The notes beneath the pieces were generated by a model. That model saw nothing but the letters and a program-made list of their open reading frames with translations, had not been told where the DNA came from and searched no databases. Of a stretch of 64,000 nucleotides of DNA, positions 9,853 through 30,407 are shown piece by piece. A program made the translations under genes and the position numbers. The stretch is taken from positions 794,774-858,773 of the forward strand of contig NZ_BDDE01000011.1 of the NCBI RefSeq assembly GCF_008327685.1. Reading direction: 5' to 3'. Numbering within the stretch: position 1 is the first letter of the stretch; every line of letters begins with the position of its first letter. The DNA is from Actinomadura sp. K4S16. GTDB taxonomy: Bacteria > Actinomycetota > Actinomycetes > Streptosporangiales > Streptosporangiaceae.

Positions 9853-11133
9853 CTAGACGCCGGGGGCGACGCGGGCGGAGCGCCGCGCCATGGACCGGAC
9901 GATCTCCCCGGTGCGGACGGCGGTCATGGACAGCAGCGAGGAGGCGATCCCGTGGCTGTGCTCGGTGGCCCCCTGCAGATAGACGCCCCAGGCGGGGCCG
10001 GGCTCGGTGGCGATGCGGTAGTCGCGCCCGACGACCGGGCGCCCGTCCGGGCCGGTGCGGCAGTGCGCGCCCGCCTCGCCGAGCAGGTCGAACGGGTCGC
10101 GTTCGCGGTAGCCGGTGGCGTAGACGACGGCGTCGGCGTCCAGGGCCGTGACCTCGCCGGTGGGCAGGAACGCGACCCGGACCCGCAGTCCGCCGGGGCC
10201 GTCGGCGACGTCCAGGACGCGGGAGGCGTTGAGGATGCGCAGCCGCTCGGCGCCCGCGACCTTCTCGGCGTAGGCGCGCCGGTACAGCTCGTCGATGAGG
10301 TCGAGGTCCACCACGGAGTAGTTGGTGTTGCGCGAGTACTCGAACAGCATCCGCTTCACGTCGCCGGGCGCCGCGTAGTAGTGGTCGACGGCCTCGGGGT
10401 CGAAGACGCGGTTGGCGAAGGGGCTGTCGTCGGCGGGCGAGTACCCGTACCGCGCGAAGACCGCGCACACCTCGGCGCGGGCGAGCGTGCGGTGCAGGTA
10501 CTCGACGGCCTCGGCGGCGCTCTGCCCGGCGCCGACCACGACGATCCGGCGGGGCTCCCAGTCCCCGCGCTCGCCGAGCCGGGTGAGCAGGTCCTCGGTG
10601 TGCCAGATCCGCTCCCCCGGCCGGACGCCCTCCGGCAGGACGGGTTCGAGCCCCGCGCCGATGACGACGTCGCGGGCGAGGTGCGTCTCCAGCTCGTCGC
10701 CCTGCCGCACGACGACCTCCAGGGCCTCGTCGTCGTGGGGGCGCAGGGAGACGACCTCCGCCCCGTAGCGGACGCGCTCCTCGAACGCGGCGGCGGCCCA
10801 TTCGAGGTAGTCGTGGAACTCCAGCCGCGTCGGGAACATCGTCTTGTGGTTGACGAAGTCGACGAGCCGGCCCCGGGCGTGCAGGTAGGCCAGGAACGAG
10901 TAAGGGCTGGCGGGGTTGCGCAGCGACACCAGGTCCTTGAGGAAGTGGACCTGCATCGTGGCGCCGTCGATCAGCATCCCGCGGTGCCAGCCGAACGCGG
11001 GCTGCTTCTCGAAGAACACCGCGTCGGCGCCGCCGTGCTCCTCCTCCAGCGCGGCGGCGAGCGCCAGGTTGGACGGGCCGAACCCGATGCCGACCACGTC
11101 GCGGACGGGGGTGTGCATGCGCTCCTCCGGCAT
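9853..11133 (-). CDS. L-ornithine N5-monooxygenase (siderophore hydroxamate formation)
   Basis: 426 residues; a flavin-dependent N-hydroxylating monooxygenase of the SidA/PvdA/IucD family that makes N5-hydroxyornithine for the NRPS. Motifs visible: FAD-binding GIGFGPSNLALA, substrate region MQVHFLKDLVSLRNP, NADPH-binding GAGQSAAEAVEYL, DDSPFANRVFDPE, and the C-terminal DAVVYATGY. An ornithine rather than lysine substrate is supported by the hydroxyornithine code of NRPS domain A3. The start overlaps the stop of the binding-protein gene (TGATG). The unit is iron-regulated through the box at 12203-12221. Confidence 0.93.
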   Translation of the reverse strand: MPEERMHTPVRDVVGIGFGPSNLALAAALEEEHGGADAVFFEKQPAFGWHRGMLIDGATMQVHFLKDLVSLRNPASPYSFLAYLHARGRLVDFVNHKTMFPTRLEFHDYLEWAAAAFEERVRYGAEVVSLRPHDDEALEVVVRQGDELETHLARDVVIGAGLEPVLPEGVRPGERIWHTEDLLTRLGERGDWEPRRIVVVGAGQSAAEAVEYLHRTLARAEVCAVFARYGYSPADDSPFANRVFDPEAVDHYYAAPGDVKRMLFEYSRNTNYSVVDLDLIDELYRRAYAEKVAGAERLRILNASRVLDVADGPGGLRVRVAFLPTGEVTALDADAVVYATGYRERDPFDLLGEAGAHCRTGPDGRPVVGRDYRIATEPGPAWGVYLQGATEHSHGIASSLLSMTAVRTGEIVRSMARRSARVAPGV

Positions 11134-12152
11134 CAGGCGGGCTTCGCCGCGCTCGCGGCCTTGGCGATCTTCGGGACGACCTGGTCGACCACGTAGGGGA
11201 CGGCGAGCGGGGTGGGGGTGCGCAGCGGCCAGAACGACTTCAGGTCGAGCGGCACGTAGGAGCCGCGCTCGACGGCGCCGAGGCCGGCGAACAGCCGGTT
11301 GGCCTCGATCTTCTTCTGGGTGGCGGGGTCGTCGTTGTAGTGGCTGATCAGGACGTCCACGTCCAGGACGGAGACCTTCTCCAGGCTCAGCTCGGCGGCG
11401 AACCCGTCGCCGGGCAGCCTCCTCAGCGACTCCGGGAGCGTCATGCCGAACTGCTGGAGCAGTTTCACGCTCGTGTCGGCGCCGGACTTCATCACGCCGA
11501 TGTTGCCGTTGGGGAAGACGCTGGTGAACGCGAACTCCTTGCCTTTCAGCTCGGGGTGCCTCGTCTTCACCTGGGCGATCTTCGACTCCACGTCGGCGAC
11601 GAGCCTCGTTCCGTCCTGGGGGCGGCCGATCGCGGCGGCGACCTGCCGGGTGATCTGCTGCCAGGAGTCCTCGGCGGGGCCGGTCTGGTAGGCGAGCGTC
11701 GGGGCGAGCTTGGAGAGCTTGCCGTACTCCTTGTCGATGGCGAAGTCGCCGGCGGCGAGGATCAGGTCGGGCCGCAGCGCGGCGATCTCCTCCAGGTTGA
11801 ATCCCGCCTCACCGGCCTTGAGCAGCTTGGGCTTCTCACCGGTCAGCCTGGGCGCGCTCCAGGGGGCGAGTCCGTCGGGCTGGACGCCGGTCAGCTCGGC
11901 CATGCCGACGGGCGTGACGCCGAGGGCGAGCAGCGCGTCCTGGTCGACCTCGCCGAGCGCGACGATCCGCTTCGGCGCGGACTCGACCTCCGCGGAGCCG
12001 AGCTTGTGGGTGACGGTGACGGGGAACGCCCCGGCCGCGCCGCCGGAGCCGCCGGGGCCGCCGGCGGGCTCGTCGTCGCCGCAGGCGGCGGCCGTGGCGA
12101 GACCCAGGACGAGCGCGGCGGCGACGGCCAGGCGCCGCATCAGGGTGCGCAT
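11133..12152 (-). CDS. Ferric-siderophore ABC transporter substrate-binding lipoprotein
   Basis: 339 residues with a lipoprotein signal ending TAAAC-GDDEPAGG, followed by a two-lobed FepB/FhuD/FecB-type (TroA superfamily) receptor. ALGEVDQDALLALGVTPVG and RPDLILAAGDF are typical of the first lobe. ATG 12152 was chosen because GGAAGG lies six bases upstream; an in-frame start at 12197 would run into the iron-box leader. It is the first gene of the iron-regulated unit with the hydroxylase and mbtH. It probably delivers the cluster's own siderophore to the FecCD permeases at 48.4-50.5 kb. No matching importer ATPase is in the window. Confidence 0.92.
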   Translation of the reverse strand: MRTLMRRLAVAAALVLGLATAAACGDDEPAGGPGGSGGAAGAFPVTVTHKLGSAEVESAPKRIVALGEVDQDALLALGVTPVGMAELTGVQPDGLAPWSAPRLTGEKPKLLKAGEAGFNLEEIAALRPDLILAAGDFAIDKEYGKLSKLAPTLAYQTGPAEDSWQQITRQVAAAIGRPQDGTRLVADVESKIAQVKTRHPELKGKEFAFTSVFPNGNIGVMKSGADTSVKLLQQFGMTLPESLRRLPGDGFAAELSLEKVSVLDVDVLISHYNDDPATQKKIEANRLFAGLGAVERGSYVPLDLKSFWPLRTPTPLAVPYVVDQVVPKIAKAASAAKPA

Positions 12153-12202
12153 AGCGGACCTTCCATGTTCGAGGGGAGGCGGGAGGGCGTTGATCAAGAA
12201 TT

Positions 12203-12221
12203 TTAGGTTAGCCTTACCTAA
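12203..12221 (-). promoter_or_regulatory. Iron box (DmdR/IdeR-type)
   Basis: TTAGGTTAGCCTTACCTAA, matching the actinobacterial iron-box consensus TTAGGTTAGSCTAACCTAA at 18 of 19 positions. It lies 51 bp upstream of the binding-protein gene and directly abuts the NRPS stop codon at 12222. Confidence 0.9.
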
Positions 12222-24269
<12,048 letters not shown>

Positions 24270-24275
24270 AGCGAA

Positions 24276-24294
24276 TTAGGTTAGCCTTGCCTAA
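24276..24294 (-). promoter_or_regulatory. Iron box for the large NRPS gene
   Basis: TTAGGTTAGCCTTGCCTAA, 17/19 to consensus, seven bases upstream of the NRPS start. A second box follows 10 bases away for the divergent salicylate synthase gene. Confidence 0.88.
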
Positions 24295-24304
24295 GAAAAT
24301 CATG

Positions 24305-24323
24305 CAAGGTTAGCCTTACCTAA
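24305..24323 (+). promoter_or_regulatory. Iron box for the salicylate synthase gene
   Basis: CAAGGTTAGCCTTACCTAA. It is paired with the box at 24276-24294 in the 86-bp divergent promoter region and lies 32 bp upstream of the chosen synthase start. Confidence 0.85.
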
Positions 24324-24355
24324 GTTTGACCTTCCGGCCGCGAAAGGGAGCCGCC

Positions 24356-25657
24356 TTGTCCACTGCTCTGCCGAACCCCGCCGAGCCGGTCGTCGAGCAC
24401 TCCTCGGCACCGCTCGCCCTCATGGCCCGTCTGGCCGGATCGGGCCTGTTCAGCGACTACGTCGTGTACGAGCGGCCAGGCTCATGGACGTTCGCGGGGG
24501 GCATGCTCGCCGAGGTCGTCCTCGACGCCGACGCCGTCCACGCCCACTGGCCGGGCCGGGCCCTCACCAGCCGACCCTGGACGGGCCGTCCCGCCGACGC
24601 GCTCCGCGAGACCTTCGCCGACGCTCCGCTGCCCGCGTGGAACGCCTACGGCTGGATCGCGTTCGAGTCCGCTGCCCCTCGCCCCACCGGCCGGCTCGCG
24701 CACCTGATCGTCCCCCGCACCGAGGTGCGGGCCGAGCACGGCCGCGTCACCGTCACCGGCGTCGACCGGACCGACATCGAGCAGGTGACCAAGCTCCTGG
24801 CCAAGCCGGACGGCCACCCCGTCGGCGAGCCCTCCCCCGTCGACGTCCGCGTCGGCGGCGACCCCTACCGCGCGCGCGTCGCCGAGGCCGTGGCCGACAT
24901 CCACGCGGGCCGCTACCAGAAGGTCATCGTGTCGCGCCGCCTGGACGTCCCCCACCCGGTCGACGTCGTCTCGACCTACGTCCGGGGCCGCGAGGCCAAC
25001 ACCCCGGCCCGCTCGTTCCTGCTCGACCTGGGCGGCTTCCAGGCCACCGGGTTCAGCCCCGAGGTGCTCGCGAGCGTCGACCCGGCGGGGCACGTCATGA
25101 CCCAGCCCCTCGCCGGCACCCGCGCCTTCGGCCTCGGCGCCGACACCGACGCGCGCACCCGCCGCGACCTGGAGACCGACCCCAAGGAGATCTACGAGCA
25201 CGCCGTGTCCGTCCGCACCTCCCAAGAGGAGCTGTATCGGGTGTGCGAACGGGAGAGCGTCCGTGTCACGGGCTTCATGACGGTGAAGGAGCGCGGGACC
25301 GTCCAGCACCTGGGCTCCAGTGTCAGCGGCACCCTCTCCCCCGGCCGCACCGCATGGGACGCCCTGGACGCCCTCTTCCCCGGCGTCACCGCGTCCGGCA
25401 TCCCGAAGCCGGAGGCGATCGAGGCCGTCACCCGCCTGGAGGAGCGCCGCGGCCTGTACTCGGGCGCCGTCGTCACCGTCTCCCATGACGGCGCGCTGGA
25501 CTCCGCCCTCGTCCTGCGCGCCCTCTACGCCGAGAACGGCCGCGCGTGGCTGCGCGCGGGCGCCGGGATCGTCAGCGCCTCGCCCCCCGACCGCGAGTAC
25601 GAGGAGACCTGCGAGAAGCTCTCCAGCATCGCGCCCCACGTCGTCGCGCAGACCTGA
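24356..25657 (+). CDS. Salicylate synthase (MbtI/Irp9 family)
   Basis: 433 residues; converts chorismate through isochorismate to salicylate for the aryl cap of the siderophore. Chorismate-binding fold with MbtI-type motifs: GFSPEVLASV, TQPLAGTRAFG, Mg-binding DPKEIYEHA, ASGIPKPEAIE, GLYSGAVVTVS, RAGAGIVSASPP and REYEETCEKLSS. TTG 24356 was chosen because AAAGGGAG lies five bases upstream; a TTG at 24326 would sit against the iron box. It is divergent from the large NRPS gene and iron-regulated. The salicylate product agrees with the salicylate-type pocket of the AMP ligase at 42-43.5 kb. Confidence 0.92.
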   Translation: MSTALPNPAEPVVEHSSAPLALMARLAGSGLFSDYVVYERPGSWTFAGGMLAEVVLDADAVHAHWPGRALTSRPWTGRPADALRETFADAPLPAWNAYGWIAFESAAPRPTGRLAHLIVPRTEVRAEHGRVTVTGVDRTDIEQVTKLLAKPDGHPVGEPSPVDVRVGGDPYRARVAEAVADIHAGRYQKVIVSRRLDVPHPVDVVSTYVRGREANTPARSFLLDLGGFQATGFSPEVLASVDPAGHVMTQPLAGTRAFGLGADTDARTRRDLETDPKEIYEHAVSVRTSQEELYRVCERESVRVTGFMTVKERGTVQHLGSSVSGTLSPGRTAWDALDALFPGVTASGIPKPEAIEAVTRLEERRGLYSGAVVTVSHDGALDSALVLRALYAENGRAWLRAGAGIVSASPPDREYEETCEKLSSIAPHVVAQT

Positions 25658-25681
25658 GCCGGCGGCGGGTAGGGACCCGCC

Positions 25682-26464
25682 ATGCCGGAACTTCCAGACG
25701 TCGAAGGCTTCCGCCGGGTGCTCGCCGAGCACACCGGCAAGCGGATCGCCTCGGTATCGGTGCTCGACTCCGGAGTCCTGCGCGGAGTCACCGCCCGGCG
25801 CCTGGACACGGCGCTGCGCGGCCACCGCTTCGAGGAACCGCACCGCCACGGCAAGTGGCTGCTGGCCCCGGCTCATGGCCCGGTGCTGCTGCTCCACTTC
25901 GGCATGACGGGCTCGCTCACGTGGCACCACCCGGACGAGCCCCGCCACCGCCACGACCGCGTCATCTGGAGGCTCCCCGACGGCGAACTGCGCTTCCGCG
26001 ACATGCGCAAACTGCAGGGCGTCCACCTGGCCGCCAGCACCAGAGAGGCGGACGAGACCCTTGAGAACCTGGGCCCCGACGCCCTGGACTTCTCCCGCAA
26101 CGCCTTGGCGGCCGCCCTCTCCCACCACCGCGGCCGTCTCAAGACGACCCTCACCGACCAATCGGTCATCGCCGGCCTCGGCAACCTCCTGGCCGACGAG
26201 ATCTGCTGGCGGGCCCGCATCAACCCCCTGAGCCCCGCCCGCGCCCTGACCACCCCCGAGGTCGCCGCTCTCCACCGAGCAATGCGCCGAGTCCTCCGCG
26301 ACTCCATCAAGGCGGAACGCGTCCCACCCCGACCAACCTGGCTGACCGGCGCCCGAGACGCCAAGCCCCCCGTCTGCCCACGCTGCGGCACCCCCTTGGA
26401 AGCCCGCCGCCTATCCGGCCGCAGAACAACCTGGTGCCCCACCTGCCAACCCATCGAGCCCTGA
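25682..26464 (+). CDS. Fpg/Nei-family DNA glycosylase (AP lyase)
   Basis: 260 residues; base-excision repair enzyme removing oxidised purines or pyrimidines. It begins MPELPDVEGFR, so the catalytic Pro2 and Glu3 are present. A helix-two-turn-helix segment (QSVIAGLGNLLADEICW) and a C-terminal zinc finger (CPRCGTPL ... WCPTCQ) follow. Start ATG 25682 is 25 bases after the salicylate synthase stop, but the function is unrelated to the siderophore, and this marks the end of that block. Fpg versus Nei substrate preference cannot be fixed from motifs alone. Confidence 0.92.
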   Translation: MPELPDVEGFRRVLAEHTGKRIASVSVLDSGVLRGVTARRLDTALRGHRFEEPHRHGKWLLAPAHGPVLLLHFGMTGSLTWHHPDEPRHRHDRVIWRLPDGELRFRDMRKLQGVHLAASTREADETLENLGPDALDFSRNALAAALSHHRGRLKTTLTDQSVIAGLGNLLADEICWRARINPLSPARALTTPEVAALHRAMRRVLRDSIKAERVPPRPTWLTGARDAKPPVCPRCGTPLEARRLSGRRTTWCPTCQPIEP

Positions 26465-26527
26465 CGAGCCGGCCGCCCAGGCGGCTTGACCAGCCGGTTC
26501 GTCGGAATGCCGGATATCGTGGCGATC

Positions 26528-27007
26528 ATGGCGCAGATCCGCTACCTCCAGGGCGACGCGACCTCCCCGCAGGCCAAGGGCCCCAAGATCATCGCGCACA
26601 TCTGCAACAACCGGGGCGGATGGGGCAAGGGCTTCGTCCTGGCGATATCCAGACGCTGGCCGGAGCCCGAAGCGGCCTACCGGCGCTGGCACCGCGACCG
26701 CGCCACCAACGACTTCGAACTGGGCGCGATCCAGCTCGTCCAGGTCCGACCCGACATCTGGGTCGCCAACATGATCGGCCAACACGGCATCAAGACCGGC
26801 CGAAGCTCCGGCCCGCCGATCCGCTACCAGGCAGTGGAGCAATGCCTCCACCGGCTGGCCGCACGGGCCATCGACCTCGAAGCGACCGTCCACATGCCCC
26901 GCATCGGCTGCGGCCTGGCCGGCGGACGATGGGACCGCATCGAACCCCTCGTCATCAACCAGCTCACCGAACCCGGCATCTCCGTCACCGTCTACGACAT
27001 GCCATAG
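26528..27007 (+). CDS. Macrodomain (ADP-ribose-binding) protein
   Basis: 159 residues, a single macrodomain. It starts MAQIRYLQGDATSPQ with the macro motif GDAT, then KIIAHICNNRGGWGKGFV and MPRIGCGLAGGRW (phosphate-binding loop). It resembles the Poa1p/Appr-1''-p phosphatase-like and DarG-like single-domain proteins that remove ADP-ribose or process ADP-ribose-1''-phosphate. ATG 26528 gives the canonical family start. A GCCCG-CTTGT-CGGGC hairpin at 27008-27022 just after the stop may end the transcript. No DarT-like toxin is adjacent, so a toxin-antitoxin role is not supported. Confidence 0.85.
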   Translation: MAQIRYLQGDATSPQAKGPKIIAHICNNRGGWGKGFVLAISRRWPEPEAAYRRWHRDRATNDFELGAIQLVQVRPDIWVANMIGQHGIKTGRSSGPPIRYQAVEQCLHRLAARAIDLEATVHMPRIGCGLAGGRWDRIEPLVINQLTEPGISVTVYDMP

Positions 27008-27112
27008 GCCCGCTTGTCGGGCTTGGGCAGCCCGGCTCTCCATCCCGCCTAGGGAGTGGATCGCTGCTCGACATGGTAAGAAGTCTGTTCTGGAACGGGA
27101 CGGGGAACGCCA

Positions 27113-27730
27113 ATGAGCAGGTGTGAGGTTTATTTTTCGGTTGATGTGGAGGCCGATGGGCCGATTCCGGGGCCGTATTCCATGTTGAGCTTCGGCATGA
27201 GCGCATGTGGAAGCTTCGACGGGGACGAGTTCAGGCCGGTGGATCCGGCCGAGACCACGTTCTACGCGGAGCTGAAACCGATCAGCGACGCCTACGTCCC
27301 GGAGGCATTGGCGGTCAGTGGCCTGGATCGCGACCGCCTCGCCGTCGAGGGGCGCGATCCGGGCGAGGCCATGAACGCGGCCGCTGACTGGGTGACCGCG
27401 GTGGCGGCATCGGCGGGTGGGTCGCCGGTATTGGTGGCGTATCCGCTCGGCTTCGACTGGATGTTCCTGTACTGGTACTGGACGCGGTTCGCTGAGGCCG
27501 GATCCCCTTTCGGACACTCCCGGCACATCGATCTCAAGACCGCTTACGCCACCAAGGCCCGCAGTCCGATCATTCGCTCGACCAAACGCCAGATGCCCGG
27601 CGAGCTGCTGTCGGACCGCCCTCACACGCATAATGCGCTGGACGACGCGATCGAGCAGGCCGAGCTTTTTCACAATCTGGTCCGCTGGGCCGGGCATCCG
27701 CGTCGGCAAGGCAAGGAGCTTGCGGAGTGA
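27113..27730 (+). CDS. DnaQ-like 3'-5' exonuclease family protein
   Basis: 205 residues. RNase H-fold exonuclease signatures are present: Exo I VDVEADG (Asp and Glu metal ligands), Exo II around YPLGFDWMFLYWYW, and Exo III HNALDDAIEQAELF (the HxAxxDA type of DEDDh enzymes). ATG 27113 follows GGGGAAC. The first 150 bases are less GC-rich than the neighbours, so the gene may have arrived by transfer. Its substrate is unknown. Stand-alone proteins of this type occur in actinomycetes next to macrodomain genes, but I cannot claim an operon because 105 bases separate them. Confidence 0.78.
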   Translation: MSRCEVYFSVDVEADGPIPGPYSMLSFGMSACGSFDGDEFRPVDPAETTFYAELKPISDAYVPEALAVSGLDRDRLAVEGRDPGEAMNAAADWVTAVAASAGGSPVLVAYPLGFDWMFLYWYWTRFAEAGSPFGHSRHIDLKTAYATKARSPIIRSTKRQMPGELLSDRPHTHNALDDAIEQAELFHNLVRWAGHPRRQGKELAE

Positions 27731-27809
27731 TGGGAACCTGACCCCCTCAGGGAGAATGCGGACGCGCGCTGAGGCCGGCGAAGGACCCGCCCGTCTCCAT
27801 GGCGCGGGC

Positions 27810-28541
27810 GTGCTGGAGATCGAGGAGGCCGTGCTGTCGGAGGTCGGGGTGCGGCAGCACGAGTGGCGGATCGAGGCCCGGGAGTACGCCCGGCATGAGC
27901 GCCGCCGTGGCCGTCGCTTCGCGTTCACGCGGCTCGTTCCGGCTCGGACGGCGTTGGTGGTGATCGACATGGTGCCGTTCTTCGTCTCCGACAACCCCTA
28001 CTGCCGGGGGATCGTGCCCAACATCGGCCGCCTCGCCGATGCCCTCCGGGCGGCGGGCGGCACGGTCGCCTGGGTCCTGCCCGCGGTGGGCGAACGCACG
28101 GCGGTGGCCGACGAGTTCTTCGGGCCGGAAACGGCCGAGAAGTACCGTACTTCCGGCGGCGTGGGTCCGATGACCGAGCGCCTGTGGCGTGACTTCGCGG
28201 TCCATGCCGACGATCTGCTGGTGGAGAAGTCCGCGGCCAGCGCCTTCTTTCCGGGACGCTGCCCCCTTCCCGACCTGCTGGAGCAGCGCGCGATCGACAC
28301 CGTGCTCATCACCGGCACCGTCACCAACGTGTGCTGCGAGTCCTCCGCACGCGACGCGAGCACCCTCGGACTCCGGGTCATCATGGTCGCCGACGCGAAC
28401 GCGGCGCACCGCGACCAGGACCACAACGCCACCCTGCACACCGTCTACCGCTCCTTCGGCGACGTCCGCCCGACGTCCGAGGTGCTCACCATGATCGGAT
28501 CAGTGCCCGCCGACGGCGCGAACCGGCGGCGGGGCCCGTAG
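27810..28541 (+). CDS. Isochorismatase-family cysteine hydrolase
   Basis: About 243 residues. The catalytic triad of the family is visible: Asp in TALVVIDMVPFF, Lys in LLVEKSAASAFF and Cys in GTVTNVCCESSARDA. These are amidohydrolase-type nicotinamidase/isochorismatase-fold enzymes. Despite the fold name, it lacks an aryl-carrier domain and salicylate-type siderophores need no isochorismatase, so a role in the siderophore is unlikely. The start is uncertain: GTG 27810 and GTG 27831 are both in frame and neither has an ideal RBS. The substrate is unknown. Confidence 0.78.
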   Translation: MLEIEEAVLSEVGVRQHEWRIEAREYARHERRRGRRFAFTRLVPARTALVVIDMVPFFVSDNPYCRGIVPNIGRLADALRAAGGTVAWVLPAVGERTAVADEFFGPETAEKYRTSGGVGPMTERLWRDFAVHADDLLVEKSAASAFFPGRCPLPDLLEQRAIDTVLITGTVTNVCCESSARDASTLGLRVIMVADANAAHRDQDHNATLHTVYRSFGDVRPTSEVLTMIGSVPADGANRRRGP

Positions 28542-28587
28542 TCCGCAGACCGTTGGTGTTCTGGGCCCGCAGTCGGACGGTGTCATG

Positions 28588-29367
28588 TCATGGCCGAGCG
28601 CGAACGTCGCGCGGCCGCTCGGGTGCCCCTGCTGAGCGGAGGCTCCGCGCCAGGGTGGGGATCATCACCGTCGCAGCGACGAGGTGCAGCCCCAGGAGTG
28701 CGGTGATGGTGGCCGTGTCCGCCCCGGAGAGGAAGGGCGGGACCAACGAGATCGCGGTCAGCGACACCGCCGTCCACACGAATCGCTCGGCGGGGCGGGC
28801 GCTCCAGCGAAGAAGAGCGGCGGCGATGACGATGCCCACGACCGAGAAGAAGCCGGTCACCACGGCGAACCCGGGCAACGGGATCGACTCGCCGTCGGCG
28901 GGGAGCTCGAAGTCGACGCCGGCGGCCTGGGCAAGCGCGGCGGCGAGGGTGGTGGCCACCATCGCCGCGAGCGTGGCGATGAGGCCGGTGACGGCGAGCC
29001 TGCGGAGTCCGCGGGTGTGGCCCGTCCGACCCGGTGCCGGGTCTGCGACGGCCCCTGTGTCATTCATGGTGTTCATGTCATTCTCCGTCATTCGGTGGCT
29101 GGTGTAGGGGTGGGTCGACTGGCATGCGACGGTCCCGGCCTGGGGGGTGACGATGCGTACCCTCGCCGTGCGGCGGCCGGGGTTCCGCAGGGCGCGGACG
29201 CCGGTGCCGCGGAGCCAGAACCCGGCGTCGCGTCCGAGCACCGGTCCGGGCTCACCGCCGCGCAGTTCCAGCTGCACCCGCCCTTGGGTGACGATGCCGA
29301 ACGCGTCGCGCCAGTCCGCTGCGACCACCGCGACACGTGCGCCGCCGCGCAGCGTGAGCGTCCGCAC
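28588..29367 (-). CDS. Two-part protein: beta-rich N-terminal region fused in frame to a DUF6069-like membrane protein
   Basis: 259 residues if translated from GTG 29367, six bases after the sigma-factor stop. Residues 1-80 look like a small all-beta (cupin-like) unit with LRGTGVRALRNPGRR. From about residue 98 there are four membrane helices separated by a short loop (LAAALAQAAGVDFELPADG ... IPLPGFAVVTGFF), the pattern of DUF6069 proteins. A good ribosome site (CGGAGA, then ATG 29076, MNTMNDTG) lies inside the frame, so the membrane protein may also, or only, be made separately. No stop codon separates the two parts. It is probably co-transcribed with the ECF sigma gene; its function is unknown. 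Confidence 0.6.
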   Translation of the reverse strand: MRTLTLRGGARVAVVAADWRDAFGIVTQGRVQLELRGGEPGPVLGRDAGFWLRGTGVRALRNPGRRTARVRIVTPQAGTVACQSTHPYTSHRMTENDMNTMNDTGAVADPAPGRTGHTRGLRRLAVTGLIATLAAMVATTLAAALAQAAGVDFELPADGESIPLPGFAVVTGFFSVVGIVIAAALLRWSARPAERFVWTAVSLTAISLVPPFLSGADTATITALLGLHLVAATVMIPTLARSLRSAGAPERPRDVRARP

Positions 29368-29372
29368 CGGGA

Positions 29373-30371
29373 CTACTCCGTGCCGTCCGCCGGCAGGCGC
29401 TCGGGCAGGCCGAGCCGCGCGAACCGGTCACCGTGGAACGTGACGAGCTCGCTGATCGCCCCGCCGGTGATGCGCAGCACGTCGAGCGTCAGCGGCAGGT
29501 ACGCGCCCTCCCGCTCCTGCCAGAGGTAGAAGGCGACGGCGGGCTGCCGGTTCACGGAGGTCTGGACGGCGCGCAGGCCCTCCAGGCGCTCGAAGCCGTC
29601 CTCGATCCAGTCGTTCACCACCTTGTCGCGGCCGACGAGCAGGCCCGGCGTGGGCGGCATGGAGAAGCGCACGTCGTCCCGAAGCAACGCGGCGAGCCCG
29701 TCGACGTCCGTGGCCACGCTGGCGTCGGTGAAGCGGCGCACCAGCTCGCGCGTCCCGGCGTCCCCCTCCCCGCCGGTCCAGTCCTGCCGCTCGGCGGGCA
29801 GGTGCTCCCGCATCCCGGCGCGGGCCCGCTGCAGCGCGCTGTTGACGGAGTTGACGGAGTCCCCGAGGAGCTCCGCGACGTCCTTGGCCGGCCAGCCGAG
29901 CACGTCCCTCAGGATCAGCACGGCCCGCGGGCGGGGCGCCAGGTGCTGGACGGCGACCAGGTACGCCAGCTCGATCGTCTCCCGCGCGACGGCGACGGCC
30001 TCCGGCTCGTCCGCGTCGCCCGCGGGCAGCTCGTCGAGCAGCCGGTCCGGATAGGGCTGCAGCCACGGCACCTCGCCGCCCGTCGCCGGCTCCGGGCGGC
30101 GCTTGGCGAGCAGGTCCAGGCAGGCGTTGGTGGCGATCCGGTACAGCCAGGCCCGGAACGTCGACCGCCCCTGGAAGGTCTCCCGCCGCCGCCAGGCGCG
30201 CAGGAACGTCTCCTGCACGGTGTCCTCGGCGTCCTCGAACGATCCGAGCATCCGGTAGCAGTGGACGTGCAACTCCCGCCGGTGCCGCTCCGCCAGCCCC
30301 GAGAACGCCGGCTCGTCGACCTCGCCCAGCCCGCTCACGCTCACCTCCGCCGGCCGCGTGTCCGCACTCAT
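29373..30371 (-). CDS. ECF sigma factor with C-terminal SnoaL-like domain
   Basis: 332 residues. Sigma region 2 (HCYRMLGSFEDAEDTVQETFLRAWRR, shown in part: MLGSFEDAEDTVQETF) and region 4 (LPPRxRAV-type RPRAVLILRDVLGWPAKDVAELL) occupy residues about 20-200. The remainder (about 205-330) is a SnoaL/NTF2-like domain, as in the SigG/SigJ-type ECF groups in which this domain replaces a separate anti-sigma factor. ATG 30371 or the adjacent GTG 30374 can serve the AGGGAAGG site. The gene is followed at once by the membrane-protein gene, a likely partner or target. Confidence 0.88.
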   Translation of the reverse strand: MSADTRPAEVSVSGLGEVDEPAFSGLAERHRRELHVHCYRMLGSFEDAEDTVQETFLRAWRRRETFQGRSTFRAWLYRIATNACLDLLAKRRPEPATGGEVPWLQPYPDRLLDELPAGDADEPEAVAVARETIELAYLVAVQHLAPRPRAVLILRDVLGWPAKDVAELLGDSVNSVNSALQRARAGMREHLPAERQDWTGGEGDAGTRELVRRFTDASVATDVDGLAALLRDDVRFSMPPTPGLLVGRDKVVNDWIEDGFERLEGLRAVQTSVNRQPAVAFYLWQEREGAYLPLTLDVLRITGGAISELVTFHGDRFARLGLPERLPADGTE

Positions 30372-30407
30372 CACGTCATCCTTCCCTCTCGTCGTGTTCC
30401 GTCATAG

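Noticed and set aside
24482..26275. A long minus-strand open frame (about 600 codons) opposite salicylate synthase and the DNA glycosylase.
   Set aside because: It has Asp/Glu/Gly/Val-rich composition with no motifs and lies antisense to well-supported genes. Long antisense frames are expected at this GC content.
26528..27007. DarTG-type toxin-antitoxin or phage-defence pair with the neighbouring exonuclease.
   Set aside because: No DarT-like ADP-ribosyltransferase is present, and 105 bp with a possible hairpin separate the two genes.
27810..28541. Isochorismatase as part of a dihydroxybenzoate pathway (EntB-like).
   Set aside because: It has no aryl-carrier domain and no iron box, and the ligase pocket and synthase indicate salicylate, which needs no isochorismatase.
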